Part shown: piece after piece, positions 1 to 8,957 of the stretch
Layout of the letters: every line of letters starts with the position of its first letter
Position numbering within the stretch: position 1 is the stretch's first letter
From: an uncultured Pelagibacteraceae bacterium
GTDB taxonomy: Bacteria > Pseudomonadota > Alphaproteobacteria > Pelagibacterales > Pelagibacteraceae
DNA length: 46,269 nucleotides
Direction of reading: 5' to 3'
NCBI GenBank assembly: GCA_902551215.1
Contig: CACDCI010000002.1
Span: 1-46,269, forward strand
Position numbers and translations under genes: made by a program
The notes under the pieces: generated by a model
Databases searched by the model: none
What the model was told of the DNA's origin: nothing
Seen by the model: the letters and a program-made list of their open reading frames with translations, nothing else

Positions 1-447
1 ATAATTGATAAAAACAGTCCTTTTTTAAGATCTTTAATAATCAACAAAGGAAGCAAAAATAATATAAAACTTGGAATGGCAGTTCTGGACAAAAATTATT
101 TAATTGGAAAAGTAGTTGAAGTTAATTATTTAACTTCAAGAATTTTGTTATTATCTGATTTAAATAGTAAAATTCCGGTCATTATTGAGCCTGGTGGTTT
201 CCAATCAATTCTTTCAGGAACTGGCAAAATGGACGGAACTTTACAGTATCTTAAAGAAAATTATTTGATCGAAGGAAATAATACAGTTTACACATCGGGT
301 GCTGGAGGATTGTTCAAAGCTGGAATACCAATAGGCAAAATTGAAAAAAATGAATTAGATGAAAAAAATAAAGTTAATTTTTTTTCAGATTTTTCACAAC
401 TAAGATTTGTTAAAATAAAATCATTTGAGAAAGAAGAGAGCAATTAA
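1..447 (+). CDS. mreC: MreC, rod-shape scaffold protein (5' partial)
   Basis: The frame is open from base 1, so only the last 148 residues are present and the start lies upstream. The visible part is the periplasmic beta-barrel domain of MreC: a PFLRS/INKGS segment leads to a G-M-A-V-L-D...L-I-G-K-V-V-E-V core, followed by R-I-L-L-L-S-D-L-N-S-K-I-P-V-I-I. MreC links cytoplasmic MreB filaments to MreD, PBP2 and RodA and organises side-wall synthesis. The internal ATG at 76 is not a start, because the preceding 25 codons continue the conserved domain. The stop overlaps the mreD start in a TAATG, which indicates translational coupling. mreB would be expected just upstream, outside the window. 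Family assignment is firm, both from the sequence and from the following genes. Confidence 0.9.
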   Translation: MIDKNSPFLRSLIINKGSKNNIKLGMAVLDKNYLIGKVVEVNYLTSRILLLSDLNSKIPVIIEPGGFQSILSGTGKMDGTLQYLKENYLIEGNNTVYTSGAGGLFKAGIPIGKIEKNELDEKNKVNFFSDFSQLRFVKIKSFEKEESN

Positions 448-965
448 TGGTTCAATTTTCAAAAATTAAAATCAGCAATAAATTATTAAGATATGGTCCA
501 CTCTTATTGCTTTTTATATCAGTATTAAATGAGTTTGATTTTAATTATTTAGAACTTAAATATTTTTCTTTTAATTTTCCATTTATTTTAATTTTTTACT
601 GGAGTTTAAAAAAACCTGAAAGTTTAGGCTATGGTTTTATTTTTATTGCAGGATTAATAAATGATGTAGTTGTAGGATTTCCAATGGGAATTAGTAGTTT
701 AGCTTACTTATTCATCTGTGGTTCAGCTGCCTATTTTAGAAATATTACTTTAAATCCAAACCTATTTAAAGATTGGGTGTTTTTTTTCGCAACAATATTA
801 GTAGTAAAAACAATGCTGTATTCAATATTGGTTTTATTTTTTCCATTTACCTTAAATTACAATGATTTAATAGTGAATTTAATATTTACTTTTTTAATTT
901 ATATTATTTGTGCAAATATATTTGAATTATATGAAAAATTAGTTTTTGGAAGTCACGATGTTTGA
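447..965 (+). CDS. mreD: MreD, rod-shape membrane protein
   Basis: A 172-residue, very hydrophobic protein with about five predicted membrane segments, the usual size and shape for MreD. A conserved-looking stretch reads GLINDVVVGFPMGISSLAYL, which matches the typical MreD 'G...D...G.p.G...l' region. It sits in the inner membrane with MreC in the elongasome. The start ATG overlaps the mreC stop by one base, and its 3' end overlaps the start of mrdA by 8 bases. Sequence conservation in MreD is low in general, so the call rests largely on position between mreC and mrdA plus the membrane profile. Confidence 0.88.
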   Translation: MVQFSKIKISNKLLRYGPLLLLFISVLNEFDFNYLELKYFSFNFPFILIFYWSLKKPESLGYGFIFIAGLINDVVVGFPMGISSLAYLFICGSAAYFRNITLNPNLFKDWVFFFATILVVKTMLYSILVLFFPFTLNYNDLIVNLIFTFLIYIICANIFELYEKLVFGSHDV

Positions 966-2928
966 GGGTGGCGATTCAACTTTTAGAAAATTAAATACAA
1001 TTAATAGAAGAATGTTTATTATTTCAGCAGCTAAGGCTGTAGTATTTACTGGAATAGTAGCAAGACTTTTTTCACTACAAATAAATGAAAATAAAAAATA
1101 TTTAACTCTTTCAGATAAAAACCGTTTAAGAGAATGGAGACTGCCACCAGTTAGAGGTCAGTTTTTAGATTATTTTGGAAACGTGATTGCAGGAAATTTA
1201 AAAGTTTATCAATTACATGTAGTTCCAGAACAAGTTGAAAATTTTAAATATTTAATGCTTAGACTCAAAGATATTTTAGAATTAGATGAGAATCAATTTT
1301 CGAAAATAATTAAAAAGAAAAATAGTCAAAAACCATGGGAAACTTTAATTATTTCTGAAAATTTAAGTTGGGATCAATTTTCTAAAATTAATTTTTATTT
1401 GCATGAACTAGTTGGAGCCAAACCTGTTTTATCTGTTGCACGAAGTTATCCTTTTAAGAAGAATTATACTCATGTATTAGGATATGTAGCTCAAGCAAGT
1501 GAAAATGATTTAATTAAAAACGAAACAATTAAAAAAAATCATGTTCCAGGATTAAGAGTAGGTAAAATAGGCTTAGAAAAAACTTTTGAAAATGATTTAT
1601 TGGGAACTAATGGAGTACAAAGATATGAAGTAAATGCTTATGGCAAAAGAATAAATCAATTAGATCACAAAGAAGGAGAAAAAGGTAAAAATATAAGGCT
1701 AACCCTAGACACAGAAGTACAAAAGCTATCAAATGAATTATTAGCTGAAAAATCTGGATCAATCAGTGTAATGGATATTTATACAGGTGAAATAATTGCA
1801 ATGCACTCTTCACCATCATTTGATCCTAATTTATTTTTGTACGGAATAAGTTTAAAAGATTGGAAAGAAATCAGAGAAGATCCTCTAAAACCCTTAATAA
1901 ACAAAACTATATCTGGATTGTACTCTCCAGGATCAACAATAAAACCATTAGTAGCATTATCAGCTTTGGAAAATGATGTGATTTCACCAAATGAGAAAGT
2001 CTATTGTACTGGAAAAATGGAAATGTACGGACACACTTATCACTGCTGGAAAGAAAAAGGTCATGGAACAATGAATCTAAGGAATGCAATAAAACAATCG
2101 TGTGACATATATTTTTATGAGACTGCAAGAAAGTTGGGTGTTGATCGATTAAAGGAAACATCATTAAAATTTGGTTTGGGTAATACAGTTTTAAATGGCA
2201 TTTTATCCAATGAAAAAAAAGGCTTAGTTCCTAGCACAGAGTGGAAAAAAGAAAATCTTGGAGTGGGTTGGGTTTTGGGCGAAACATTAATTACAGGTAT
2301 TGGACAAGGGTATATTCAAACTACTCCTTTGCAATTATGTTTGATGACAGCACAACTAGCAAATGGAGGATTTAAAATTTATCCAAGAATAACAGTGGAT
2401 AAAAATCATGAAAGTTCAGAAAATATTAAATATAAAATGGCCCAAAATGCTTCTAAAGGGAAAGAAAAAAAATACAGTGGACCAATAAGAAAAGTTGAAG
2501 AATTATTAAATATTGGAAGTAAAAAATACCTTCCACTTTATAGAAATCCTGAAAATGTTAAGTTTGTATTAGAGGCTATGTTTGCTTCTACTAATGAAGT
2601 TATGGGCACTTCTTATGGATCAAGAATAGATGATCCAAAATACCGATTTGCAGGCAAAACAGGAACGGCCCAAGTTAAAAAAATTACAGAAAAAGCAAGA
2701 GAGCTTGATTTACATATAAGTCAAATTCCTTACGAAGAGAGAGATCATGCTCTTTATATTGCATATGGTCCTTACAAAAATCCTAGATATGCAGTTAGTA
2801 TCATTGTTGAGCATGGCGGATCTGGAAGCAAAACAGCTGCACCTATTGCAAAGAAATTATTTGAGTTAATTATAGACAGACATGAATTAAGAGAAAAAAT
2901 AACAAAACAAGATTTAATAAATACGTAA
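958..2928 (+). CDS. mrdA: Penicillin-binding protein 2 (elongation transpeptidase)
   Basis: This is the class B PBP that cross-links peptidoglycan during side-wall growth, partnered with RodA. It has an N-terminal membrane anchor (about residues 17-37), a pedestal/dimerisation region with VRGQFLDYFGNVIA, and a C-terminal transpeptidase domain. Catalytic motifs are visible: S-T-I-K with the nucleophile near S326, S-C-D near 381, and K-T-G near K567. I chose the ATG at 958 over an in-frame TTG at 946 because a GGAAG ribosome-binding site lies about 6 bases upstream of it. It overlaps mreD by 8 bases, and rodA follows with no gap. Length (656 residues) is normal for PBP2. Confidence 0.95.
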   Translation: MFEGGDSTFRKLNTINRRMFIISAAKAVVFTGIVARLFSLQINENKKYLTLSDKNRLREWRLPPVRGQFLDYFGNVIAGNLKVYQLHVVPEQVENFKYLMLRLKDILELDENQFSKIIKKKNSQKPWETLIISENLSWDQFSKINFYLHELVGAKPVLSVARSYPFKKNYTHVLGYVAQASENDLIKNETIKKNHVPGLRVGKIGLEKTFENDLLGTNGVQRYEVNAYGKRINQLDHKEGEKGKNIRLTLDTEVQKLSNELLAEKSGSISVMDIYTGEIIAMHSSPSFDPNLFLYGISLKDWKEIREDPLKPLINKTISGLYSPGSTIKPLVALSALENDVISPNEKVYCTGKMEMYGHTYHCWKEKGHGTMNLRNAIKQSCDIYFYETARKLGVDRLKETSLKFGLGNTVLNGILSNEKKGLVPSTEWKKENLGVGWVLGETLITGIGQGYIQTTPLQLCLMTAQLANGGFKIYPRITVDKNHESSENIKYKMAQNASKGKEKKYSGPIRKVEELLNIGSKKYLPLYRNPENVKFVLEAMFASTNEVMGTSYGSRIDDPKYRFAGKTGTAQVKKITEKARELDLHISQIPYEERDHALYIAYGPYKNPRYAVSIIVEHGGSGSKTAAPIAKKLFELIIDRHELREKITKQDLINT

Positions 2929-4053
2929 ATGTTTCAACAAACTTCATATACAGATCAACTAACTTTTTTTCAAAAAATAAGATCTTTTGATTACGTTTTA
3001 TTGATTTGTATAATTTTAGTAGGAATTATAAGTGCATTTTCAATGTATTCGACCGATGGGGGCGAGTTATTATATCATAGCAAAAGTCATATTCTAAGAT
3101 TGATAGTTTTTTTTACTATGATGATTTTTTTATCTTTCCTTAATATTAAATTTTGGCATGCCACAGGATATTTATTTTATGCAATTATTTTAGGTCTTTT
3201 GATATGGGCGTCTTTTTATGGCATTACCGCATCAGGTTCTCAAAGATGGATAAATTTATATTTTATAAATCTTCAACCATCGGAATTAATGAAAATTGCA
3301 ATAATAATTTTTTATGCAAAATTTTATCATCGAATGCAAGCAAGCAACGTGAACAATTTTACAAATTTATTAATTCCATTTGCAGTACTGGTATTGCCAA
3401 TAGTTCTAGTGGCCAGTCAGCCTGATTTGGGAACTTCTATTTTAATAGCTTTAAGTGGACTGGTTGTTTTATGGCTTGCAGGACTTCATATAAGATATTT
3501 CATTTATTCTTCACTAGCTTTTTTTGTTTCAATGCCTTTTATAATTTCTTTTTTAGAGCCCTATCAAAAATTAAGAGTTTTAACTTTTTTTAATCCTGAA
3601 AGAGATCCTTTAGGAGCAGGATACCAAATTATACAATCAAAAATTGGTGTAGGCTCAGGTGGTTTAACTGGTAAAGGTTTTTTAAAAGGAACACAAAGTT
3701 ACTTAGAATTTTTACCTGAAAAACATACCGATTTTATATTTACATTATTTGCAGAAGAACATGGATTTACGGGTTCAGTTATTCTTTTATTGATTTATGC
3801 TGTTATGGTTTTTAGAATTATAAGAATTGGATCAATAGCTAGAAGTTTTTTTGCGAAACTTTTTTGTTACAGTTTTGCTGCTGCAATTTTCATTTATATA
3901 ACAGTCAATATGAGCATGGTTTTAGGACTGCTACCTATCGTTGGATCTCCCTTACCTATTATGTCTTATGGTGGTTCTTCAATGCTTGCAACAATGATTG
4001 GTTTTAGTGTAGTAATGAGTGCAAAAATATACCATAGACAACTAATCTCTTAG
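2929..4053 (+). CDS. rodA: RodA, SEDS peptidoglycan glycosyltransferase
   Basis: A 374-residue polytopic membrane protein of the SEDS family, which polymerises lipid II together with PBP2. Diagnostic stretches are ASGSQRWINLYFINLQPSE, QPDLGTSILI and the C-terminal PIMSYGGSSMLATM, all typical of RodA/FtsW. Its start codon directly follows the mrdA stop, so the two are co-translated. Position next to PBP2 in the mre cluster favours RodA over FtsW. It closes the elongation operon; the next gene starts 105 bases downstream. Confidence 0.95.
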   Translation: MFQQTSYTDQLTFFQKIRSFDYVLLICIILVGIISAFSMYSTDGGELLYHSKSHILRLIVFFTMMIFLSFLNIKFWHATGYLFYAIILGLLIWASFYGITASGSQRWINLYFINLQPSELMKIAIIIFYAKFYHRMQASNVNNFTNLLIPFAVLVLPIVLVASQPDLGTSILIALSGLVVLWLAGLHIRYFIYSSLAFFVSMPFIISFLEPYQKLRVLTFFNPERDPLGAGYQIIQSKIGVGSGGLTGKGFLKGTQSYLEFLPEKHTDFIFTLFAEEHGFTGSVILLLIYAVMVFRIIRIGSIARSFFAKLFCYSFAAAIFIYITVNMSMVLGLLPIVGSPLPIMSYGGSSMLATMIGFSVVMSAKIYHRQLIS

Positions 4054-4158
4054 ATTTTACTCAATATGCAAAGAAAAGTTGATCTTTTGTTAACTATTTT
4101 GGGCTAATTCTTTAGTTTATTCATTGTTATTTAGGGACTATTATATAATAAAAATCAA

Positions 4159-5172
4159 ATGTTTGAAAAATTAGAAGAACTAGCAAAAAATAATAAAAAA
4201 ATTTCAGATTTTCATATTAGATCTGGATCGCCACTTGGTTATAGACAAACTGGCGAAATATTTAAAGTAAAAGAAGTTATTGTTAAGGCACAAGACATTC
4301 AAGACCTTATATCTACTAACTGTAATGAAGTAGAATCAAAAAGATTTCAAGAAACTCACGAACTAGACTCATCAGTAACTTTAAGCGGACTAAGATTTAG
4401 AGCAAATTTTTATAAGACTATTAATGGTCCGGCGGCAGTTCTTAGAAGAGTAGAGACAGTAATGCCAGAAATGGCACAATTTGATTTACCACAAGTGCTT
4501 TATGACATTATCGATATGCACAAAGGTTTAGTTTTAGTAACAGGACCAACGGGCTCTGGAAAATCAACAACACTTGCGGCAATTGTTAATGAAATAAATA
4601 AAACAAGAACTTCAAACATCATTACAGTTGAAGACCCAGTTGAATTTATACATAAAGATATAAAGAGCATTGTGTCTCACAGGGAAGTTGGAAAACAAAC
4701 AATAAGTTTTGCAAGTGCTTTAAAAGCCGCATTAAGGGAAGATCCAGATGTTATACTTGTTGGAGAGATGCGAGATTTAGAAACAGTTGGACTTGCATTA
4801 ACAGCAGCAGAAACGGGTCACTTGGTTTTTGGAACACTTCATACAAGTGGTGCCCCAAGCACAATTAACAGAATTATAGACGTATTTCCTCCAGAACAAC
4901 AAGCACAGATACGTGCACAAATTTCAACATCTCTAAAAATGGTAGTTACACAAAGATTGCTTAAAACTAAAGATGGTCAAGGTCGTTGTGGTGCTTTTGA
5001 AGTTATGAAGTGTACAGCCCCAATTCAAAACTTAATAAGAGAATCAAAAATACATCAAATTCCTAGCATCATGCAAACTGCAGTTAAAGATGGAATGATT
5101 ACCATGACAAAATCTTTAGAAGAACTTGTGAAAGCAGGAAAGATAGATGCGAGCGCAGGAAAAGAGCACTAA
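4159..5172 (+). CDS. pilT: PilT-type pilus retraction ATPase
   Basis: A hexameric cytoplasmic ATPase that depolymerises the type IV pilus and powers retraction. The 337-residue length is normal. Motifs are Walker A GPTGSGKST at about 129-137, an Asp box (TVEDPVEFIH), Walker B ILVGEMRD, a His box (TGHLVFGTLHTSGAPST), and a C-terminal IQNLIRESKIHQI, close to the AIRNLIRE signature of PilT. No Zn-binding tetracysteine is present, unlike the PilB-type ATPase at 38273. A 105-base gap separates it from rodA, so it probably starts a new transcript. It overlaps the following minor pilin gene by 26 bases, so retraction ATPase and tip components are produced together. PilU remains a less likely alternative. 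Confidence 0.92.
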   Translation: MFEKLEELAKNNKKISDFHIRSGSPLGYRQTGEIFKVKEVIVKAQDIQDLISTNCNEVESKRFQETHELDSSVTLSGLRFRANFYKTINGPAAVLRRVETVMPEMAQFDLPQVLYDIIDMHKGLVLVTGPTGSGKSTTLAAIVNEINKTRTSNIITVEDPVEFIHKDIKSIVSHREVGKQTISFASALKAALREDPDVILVGEMRDLETVGLALTAAETGHLVFGTLHTSGAPSTINRIIDVFPPEQQAQIRAQISTSLKMVVTQRLLKTKDGQGRCGAFEVMKCTAPIQNLIRESKIHQIPSIMQTAVKDGMITMTKSLEELVKAGKIDASAGKEH

Positions 5173-5827
5173 AGGTTTTACTACTCTAGAACTTATAGTT
5201 GTTATCGTAATTATAGGTGTAATATCAGCAGCAGCTTATCCAAACTTTTCATCTTGGAGAAAAGAAAGAGAAGTAAGAGGCGCAGCAGTAAAAATTAAAA
5301 ATTTATTTACCAATATTAGCTCACAAGTTCAAAGAGGAATGTATTCCTTTGTTCAAGTAGATGTAGTACAAGATGAAACTAATCAAACTTTAACAATTAC
5401 CTCTAAAGGAATGCACATGAATACAATGTTGGCAAGAGCAAGAGATGTAGACGGTTGGACGACAAATATGGAAATAAGATGTAGCCCAACTCAACCTTGG
5501 GATGACGAAGGATCTCCTACAAATACTAAATTAGAAGTAGCTCAATTAGTTTATGACAAGATAACAACTAATTTTACTGAAACAAATCTTCAAGGAACAG
5601 TTTGTTTTTCTAAAGATGGCACATATTATAGTTACAGTGACGCACTTGAAGTTGATTCTTTTTTTTACATTTGTAGGCGCACAGCTACAAATACGTCATG
5701 CAACGTGAGTGACTCTGGCGTTCCAGATGTGGCACTTGATAATGTGTTTGCAATAAATTGGTCTAGATTTGGAAATATTACTTTGGAAAGATGGAGCAAA
5801 ACCAAAGATGATTGGGTTTTACAATAA
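5147..5827 (+). CDS. fimT: FimT/GspH-like minor pilin
   Basis: This has a type III (prepilin) signal: a basic leader ending in K-G, then F-T-T-L-E-L-I-V-V-I-V-I-I-G with Glu at +5. PilD cleavage is predicted after residue 10. The 226-residue size and the hydrophobic helix followed by PNFSSWRKEREVRGAAVKIKNLF are typical of FimT/GspH pseudopilins. It is probably part of the initiating tip complex. The start ATG lies inside the pilT coding end, with GGAAAG a few bases upstream. It is first of four consecutive prepilin-like genes in the order fimT-pilV-pilW-pilX, which supports the subtype. The C-terminal half contains several cysteines that could form disulfides. Confidence 0.82.
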   Translation: MRAQEKSTKGFTTLELIVVIVIIGVISAAAYPNFSSWRKEREVRGAAVKIKNLFTNISSQVQRGMYSFVQVDVVQDETNQTLTITSKGMHMNTMLARARDVDGWTTNMEIRCSPTQPWDDEGSPTNTKLEVAQLVYDKITTNFTETNLQGTVCFSKDGTYYSYSDALEVDSFFYICRRTATNTSCNVSDSGVPDVALDNVFAINWSRFGNITLERWSKTKDDWVLQ

Positions 5828-5832
5828 ACAAA

Positions 5833-6513
5833 ATGATTAAATTTTTAAAAAAATACAAAACACAATTGGGATTAACACTTCTAGAAGCATTGATCTCAAC
5901 GGCAATTGTAGGGATTGGATTTGTTGCTGTTTTTAATATGGTAAATTTTTCTGTTCAATCAATTGATACGTCTGGAGAAAGAACAAAGGCAAATTATCTA
6001 GTAAGCATGATAGCAGAGGATATTATTGGCCACAAAGATACGATACATGGAGAAAGTAACGACGACGAAAACATTGTATTTAATGAAGAAGGTAAACCAG
6101 TAAAAGTAGATGGAGATGGAGCAGTAATAGAAGAATATAAAAAATTTGCTGAACATTTGAAAGATACTGAATGGAACGTGGGAGCTGGAGAGAATGTATG
6201 TGCAAATAAATCTGATTATAAAAGGGCAGATGATATTAATTCTATCTACAAAGAAGAGAATGTAGACGCGCCAAGAAATAAAGAAAATAAATGGAAGGAA
6301 ATTTTTGGAAGCGACAGATATCTTAAATGCAAAAGTAGTAAAGATATTAAAAATGTAAAAGTTTTTCAGATATGCAAATGGGATCACTGCGATTACAGGA
6401 ATGAAAATGTATATGATGATGGACTATTTATAGGAAGAGTACAAATTAATATGAATGATGGTAAAAAAAGAAGATTTTTATATTTTACTGCCGATTATCA
6501 ACTTAAAAAATAA
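5833..6513 (+). CDS. pilV: PilV-like minor pilin
   Basis: The prepilin signal is Q-L-G, then L-T-L-L-E-A-L-I-S with Glu at +5, followed by a hydrophobic helix through IVGIGFVAVFNM. The next segment NMVNFSVQSIDTSGERTKANYLVSMIAEDI is typical of PilV (PF-type 'A..La..i.e'). I chose the ATG at 5833, which gives a short basic leader (MIKFLKKYKTQLG). The in-frame TTG at 5812 would overlap fimT and lengthen the leader. The stop overlaps the next start in TAATG. The middle of the protein (about residues 60-160) is rich in charged residues with few recognisable features. The PilV subtype is inferred from gene order as well as sequence. Confidence 0.78.
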   Translation: MIKFLKKYKTQLGLTLLEALISTAIVGIGFVAVFNMVNFSVQSIDTSGERTKANYLVSMIAEDIIGHKDTIHGESNDDENIVFNEEGKPVKVDGDGAVIEEYKKFAEHLKDTEWNVGAGENVCANKSDYKRADDINSIYKEENVDAPRNKENKWKEIFGSDRYLKCKSSKDIKNVKVFQICKWDHCDYRNENVYDDGLFIGRVQINMNDGKKRRFLYFTADYQLKK

Positions 6514-7436
6514 TGAAAAAAAATAAACTTAATAATATCGCAGGATTAACTTTAATAGAAATTCTAATAGGAGTGGTAATTTCAACTATGATGATGGCTG
6601 CAATGTATACCACTTACAGTGTTGTAAATAATAGTTATTCCCAAGTTACGGATCGTGCAAAAATTAGTCGATCAGGAAGAGACATTATTGGAATGTTAAT
6701 GAGAGATATTAGGTTGGCAGGATTTAAATATTACTATGGAACAAATGCTGTCGGCATTCCAAAAAATGATTATCTCCAATACGTTGGGGGTGATAGCTCA
6801 GTAAAAGATAGTCATGATCCAATAATAATTGTTAAAAATGATTTAGGTTACCAAACTGACACTGACGATACAGCTGATATTCGTGAAGACATAATTAATG
6901 ATGATGATATGTGCTGTGATAAAATTCATATTGTCTATGGAGATTTTGACCAAAAGGATACTGAGCAACCTTATAAAAGATATAAAATAACTTACTTTGC
7001 TATGAAAAGTCCAAACGTCGGTGAAACACATTATGGTATTTATAAAACCAAAGAAAGCTGGATACAACCATATGGCCAGGACACCGGAACATGGACAGCC
7101 GATAATACTATTTGTGCAGAATGTTATTCAGCCGAATTAATTAGAGATCACCTAACAGATATGGAGTTTAATGCTTTTGGAAAGCAGGGAAAAATTTTTG
7201 ATCCCCCTCCAGATCCTAGCAATCCAGATACTAGAAATGATCTTTATAATATTAAAATTGTAGATGTAAGATTAACTTTTAGATCGAAAAAACATTTTTT
7301 TAGATCTGAAGCACCAGATGACAAACCAAGAATAGTAAAAGGACTTGGCGACAGGACTCGTGAATTTTTTGATAAATATTTAAGAGACTCAGTTGTGGTA
7401 ACTGTTCATACAAGAAATATTGGAGCTGGTAGTTAA
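6513..7436 (+). CDS. pilW: PilW-like minor pilin
   Basis: The prepilin signal is N-I-A-G, then L-T-L-I-E-I-L-I-G with Glu at +5. After the helix come MMMAAMYTTYSVVNNSYSQV and RSGRDIIGMLMRDIRLAGF. The latter closely resembles the 'r..R.am..l..diR.AGf' region of PilW proteins. At 307 residues it has normal PilW length. It is translationally coupled to pilV by a one-base overlap and is followed after 9 bases by pilX. PilW is a minor pilin of the tip-associated priming complex together with PilV, PilX and PilY1. Confidence 0.82.
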   Translation: MKKNKLNNIAGLTLIEILIGVVISTMMMAAMYTTYSVVNNSYSQVTDRAKISRSGRDIIGMLMRDIRLAGFKYYYGTNAVGIPKNDYLQYVGGDSSVKDSHDPIIIVKNDLGYQTDTDDTADIREDIINDDDMCCDKIHIVYGDFDQKDTEQPYKRYKITYFAMKSPNVGETHYGIYKTKESWIQPYGQDTGTWTADNTICAECYSAELIRDHLTDMEFNAFGKQGKIFDPPPDPSNPDTRNDLYNIKIVDVRLTFRSKKHFFRSEAPDDKPRIVKGLGDRTREFFDKYLRDSVVVTVHTRNIGAGS

Positions 7437-7445
7437 GGATAAAAA

Positions 7446-8297
7446 ATGATTAATAAAAATGAAAAAGGATTTGCTTTAGTTCTCTCTTTAGTGCTTTTAA
7501 TGGTGATGTCTCTTATGGGAGGAGCTTTAATAGTTATTTCTTCTGGGGATCATCAGAGCAACAATACTAGCGATCAATACCAACAAGCATTTTATGTAGC
7601 AGAAACAGGATTGCTAGAAGCAGAAAAAGCAATAATTAATAAATATATGGGACCTTATGTAGATGTAGCTGATTTAACTGTTGATGATCCTGGAGCAGAC
7701 GCAACAGCAGAACAACAAGAAGAGTACAACAATTGGTTAGCCTATAAAGAAAAGCTTAAGGAAGTTGAGAATACAACAGAAAGCACAGAAACAAATGATG
7801 AAGGTGAGACGATCACAAAAACTAACTCTACTACTCATGCAAGAGATTTTGCAAATAGAGGAATGCCAAGAAATGAAACAGATATAACCGAAACAGAGTG
7901 TGCTTTAAGTTTTAAAAATTTAGAAAGACCAAGTGCACCAGAAACTTTAAAAGTCACAGGTCATGCAAGAAATCAAAGTTTTTACAATTTAATTTCTCCT
8001 ATTTTTCCATCTGGAGAAGCTGCAGCAGCTGCCAATGTAGATGGAACTGCTACTGGAAAGCAAATTCAAAAAGAAAAAGATTTTTTAAAAAGATTTAGAT
8101 ATGAATTTTTCTCAATTAATGTTGGAACTGCAACATATTATGGAAGTGGTGCAAGCATTAAAAAACAATCTTCAGATGCACAGTCGCAAGGAACAGCTTA
8201 TAAGATATATGCGTGCGGTATTATGACAGCAGGCAGTACTAGCGATAGAGTAGAAATTCTTATCCCTTTAGAATCCTTAATAGTTATGCCAAATTAA
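7446..8297 (+). CDS. pilX: PilX-like minor pilin
   Basis: N-terminus E-K-G, then F-A-L-V-L-S-L-V-L-L-M-V-M-S-L-M-G-G-A, followed by a Q-A-F-Y-V-A-E-T-G-L segment. This is the PilX_N pattern (GxALV...L...AxxAAExxL). There is no Glu at position +5 after the cleavage site, as in tip pseudopilins such as GspK, so this subunit would be expected at the distal end. The protein is 283 residues. It contains a glutamate- and threonine-rich insertion (about 95-135), where TEST/NETI-type repeats are seen. It lies directly upstream of an unknown secreted protein and the PilY1-like adhesin. Confidence 0.8.
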   Translation: MINKNEKGFALVLSLVLLMVMSLMGGALIVISSGDHQSNNTSDQYQQAFYVAETGLLEAEKAIINKYMGPYVDVADLTVDDPGADATAEQQEEYNNWLAYKEKLKEVENTTESTETNDEGETITKTNSTTHARDFANRGMPRNETDITETECALSFKNLERPSAPETLKVTGHARNQSFYNLISPIFPSGEAAAAANVDGTATGKQIQKEKDFLKRFRYEFFSINVGTATYYGSGASIKKQSSDAQSQGTAYKIYACGIMTAGSTSDRVEILIPLESLIVMPN

Positions 8298-8346
8298 CAA
8301 ACCCAAAATAGTTATTTCTTATGTTTTTTAAAATATCATTAACAAG

Positions 8347-8352
8347 TATAAT
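8347..8352 (+). promoter_or_regulatory. Possible -10 box ahead of the 8367 gene
   Basis: A perfect TATAAT lies 14 bases upstream of the ATG at 8367, in a 69-base gap that breaks the otherwise overlapping minor-pilin operon. No good -35 is visible; only T-rich sequence lies 17-19 bases upstream. In such AT-rich DNA a chance match is quite possible. Confidence 0.25.
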
Positions 8353-8366
8353 TTAGATCAAAACTT

Positions 8367-8957
8367 ATGAGAACAATTAAAACATTTATCTTTTCTTTTA
8401 TATTTATTTTGTTTTTAAACAATTTATCTAATGCATGTGATTTTCTTGGGATTAACATTGGCGGCAATAAATCTGAAATTGAAAAGTATTTTGGAGCAAT
8501 CAATGATTTAGATGGAATGACAGCAGATCCAGAAAATACTGATGAAGAAACTTATGAAGATGATGAACAAAAAACAAGAGAAGGCTTAACTCTTTCAGCG
8601 CCAATTGATGATTTTTGTCCTGACTCAAATTTAGGGAATGCTATTATTCATGCGCATATTTTAGAAGATAAAATTGCTGCAATTGTAGTAGAGGTATTAA
8701 ATGGTGCAAATAATGATGAAAGTAAAAAACGGTTACTTTATAATTACGTAACAAGTAACTATGGAAGCATTGAAGGAGGGGATAATCCAAATTGGGAAGG
8801 TTCTAAAAAATGGAGTATTGGTGGTAAAGAAATTCTTTATGACAAAATATATTTGACAGAAAATTATTTGGTGGAAGAATTACAAATAACTAATTTAAAA
8901 TACATGCCTTTCTTAATTGATGATGAGCCATTTGGTGTAGAGGGAGATGATGAATAA
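8367..8957 (+). CDS. Secreted protein of unknown function in the pilY1 operon
   Basis: I do not recognise this family. The 196-residue product starts with a clear Sec signal peptide (MRTIKTFIFSFIFILFLNNLSNA), probably cleaved before a Cys. It is followed by DFLGINIGGNKSEIEKYFG, an acidic stretch (DPENTDEETYEDDEQ, about 53-67) and a compact alpha/beta-looking remainder. The S-N-A-C sequence at the cleavage site is a poor lipobox, so a soluble periplasmic or secreted fate is more likely than a lipoprotein. It overlaps the start of the PilY1-like gene by 11 bases. It could therefore be a chaperone, partner or inhibitor for the tip adhesin; that role is inferred only from coupling. Confidence 0.7.
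   Translation: MRTIKTFIFSFIFILFLNNLSNACDFLGINIGGNKSEIEKYFGAINDLDGMTADPENTDEETYEDDEQKTREGLTLSAPIDDFCPDSNLGNAIIHAHILEDKIAAIVVEVLNGANNDESKKRLLYNYVTSNYGSIEGGDNPNWEGSKKWSIGGKEILYDKIYLTENYLVEELQITNLKYMPFLIDDEPFGVEGDDE

Noticed and set aside
946-957. TTG start at 946 for mrdA
   Set aside because: The ATG at 958 has GGAAG at suitable distance and fits the usual N-terminus; the TTG has no ribosome site.
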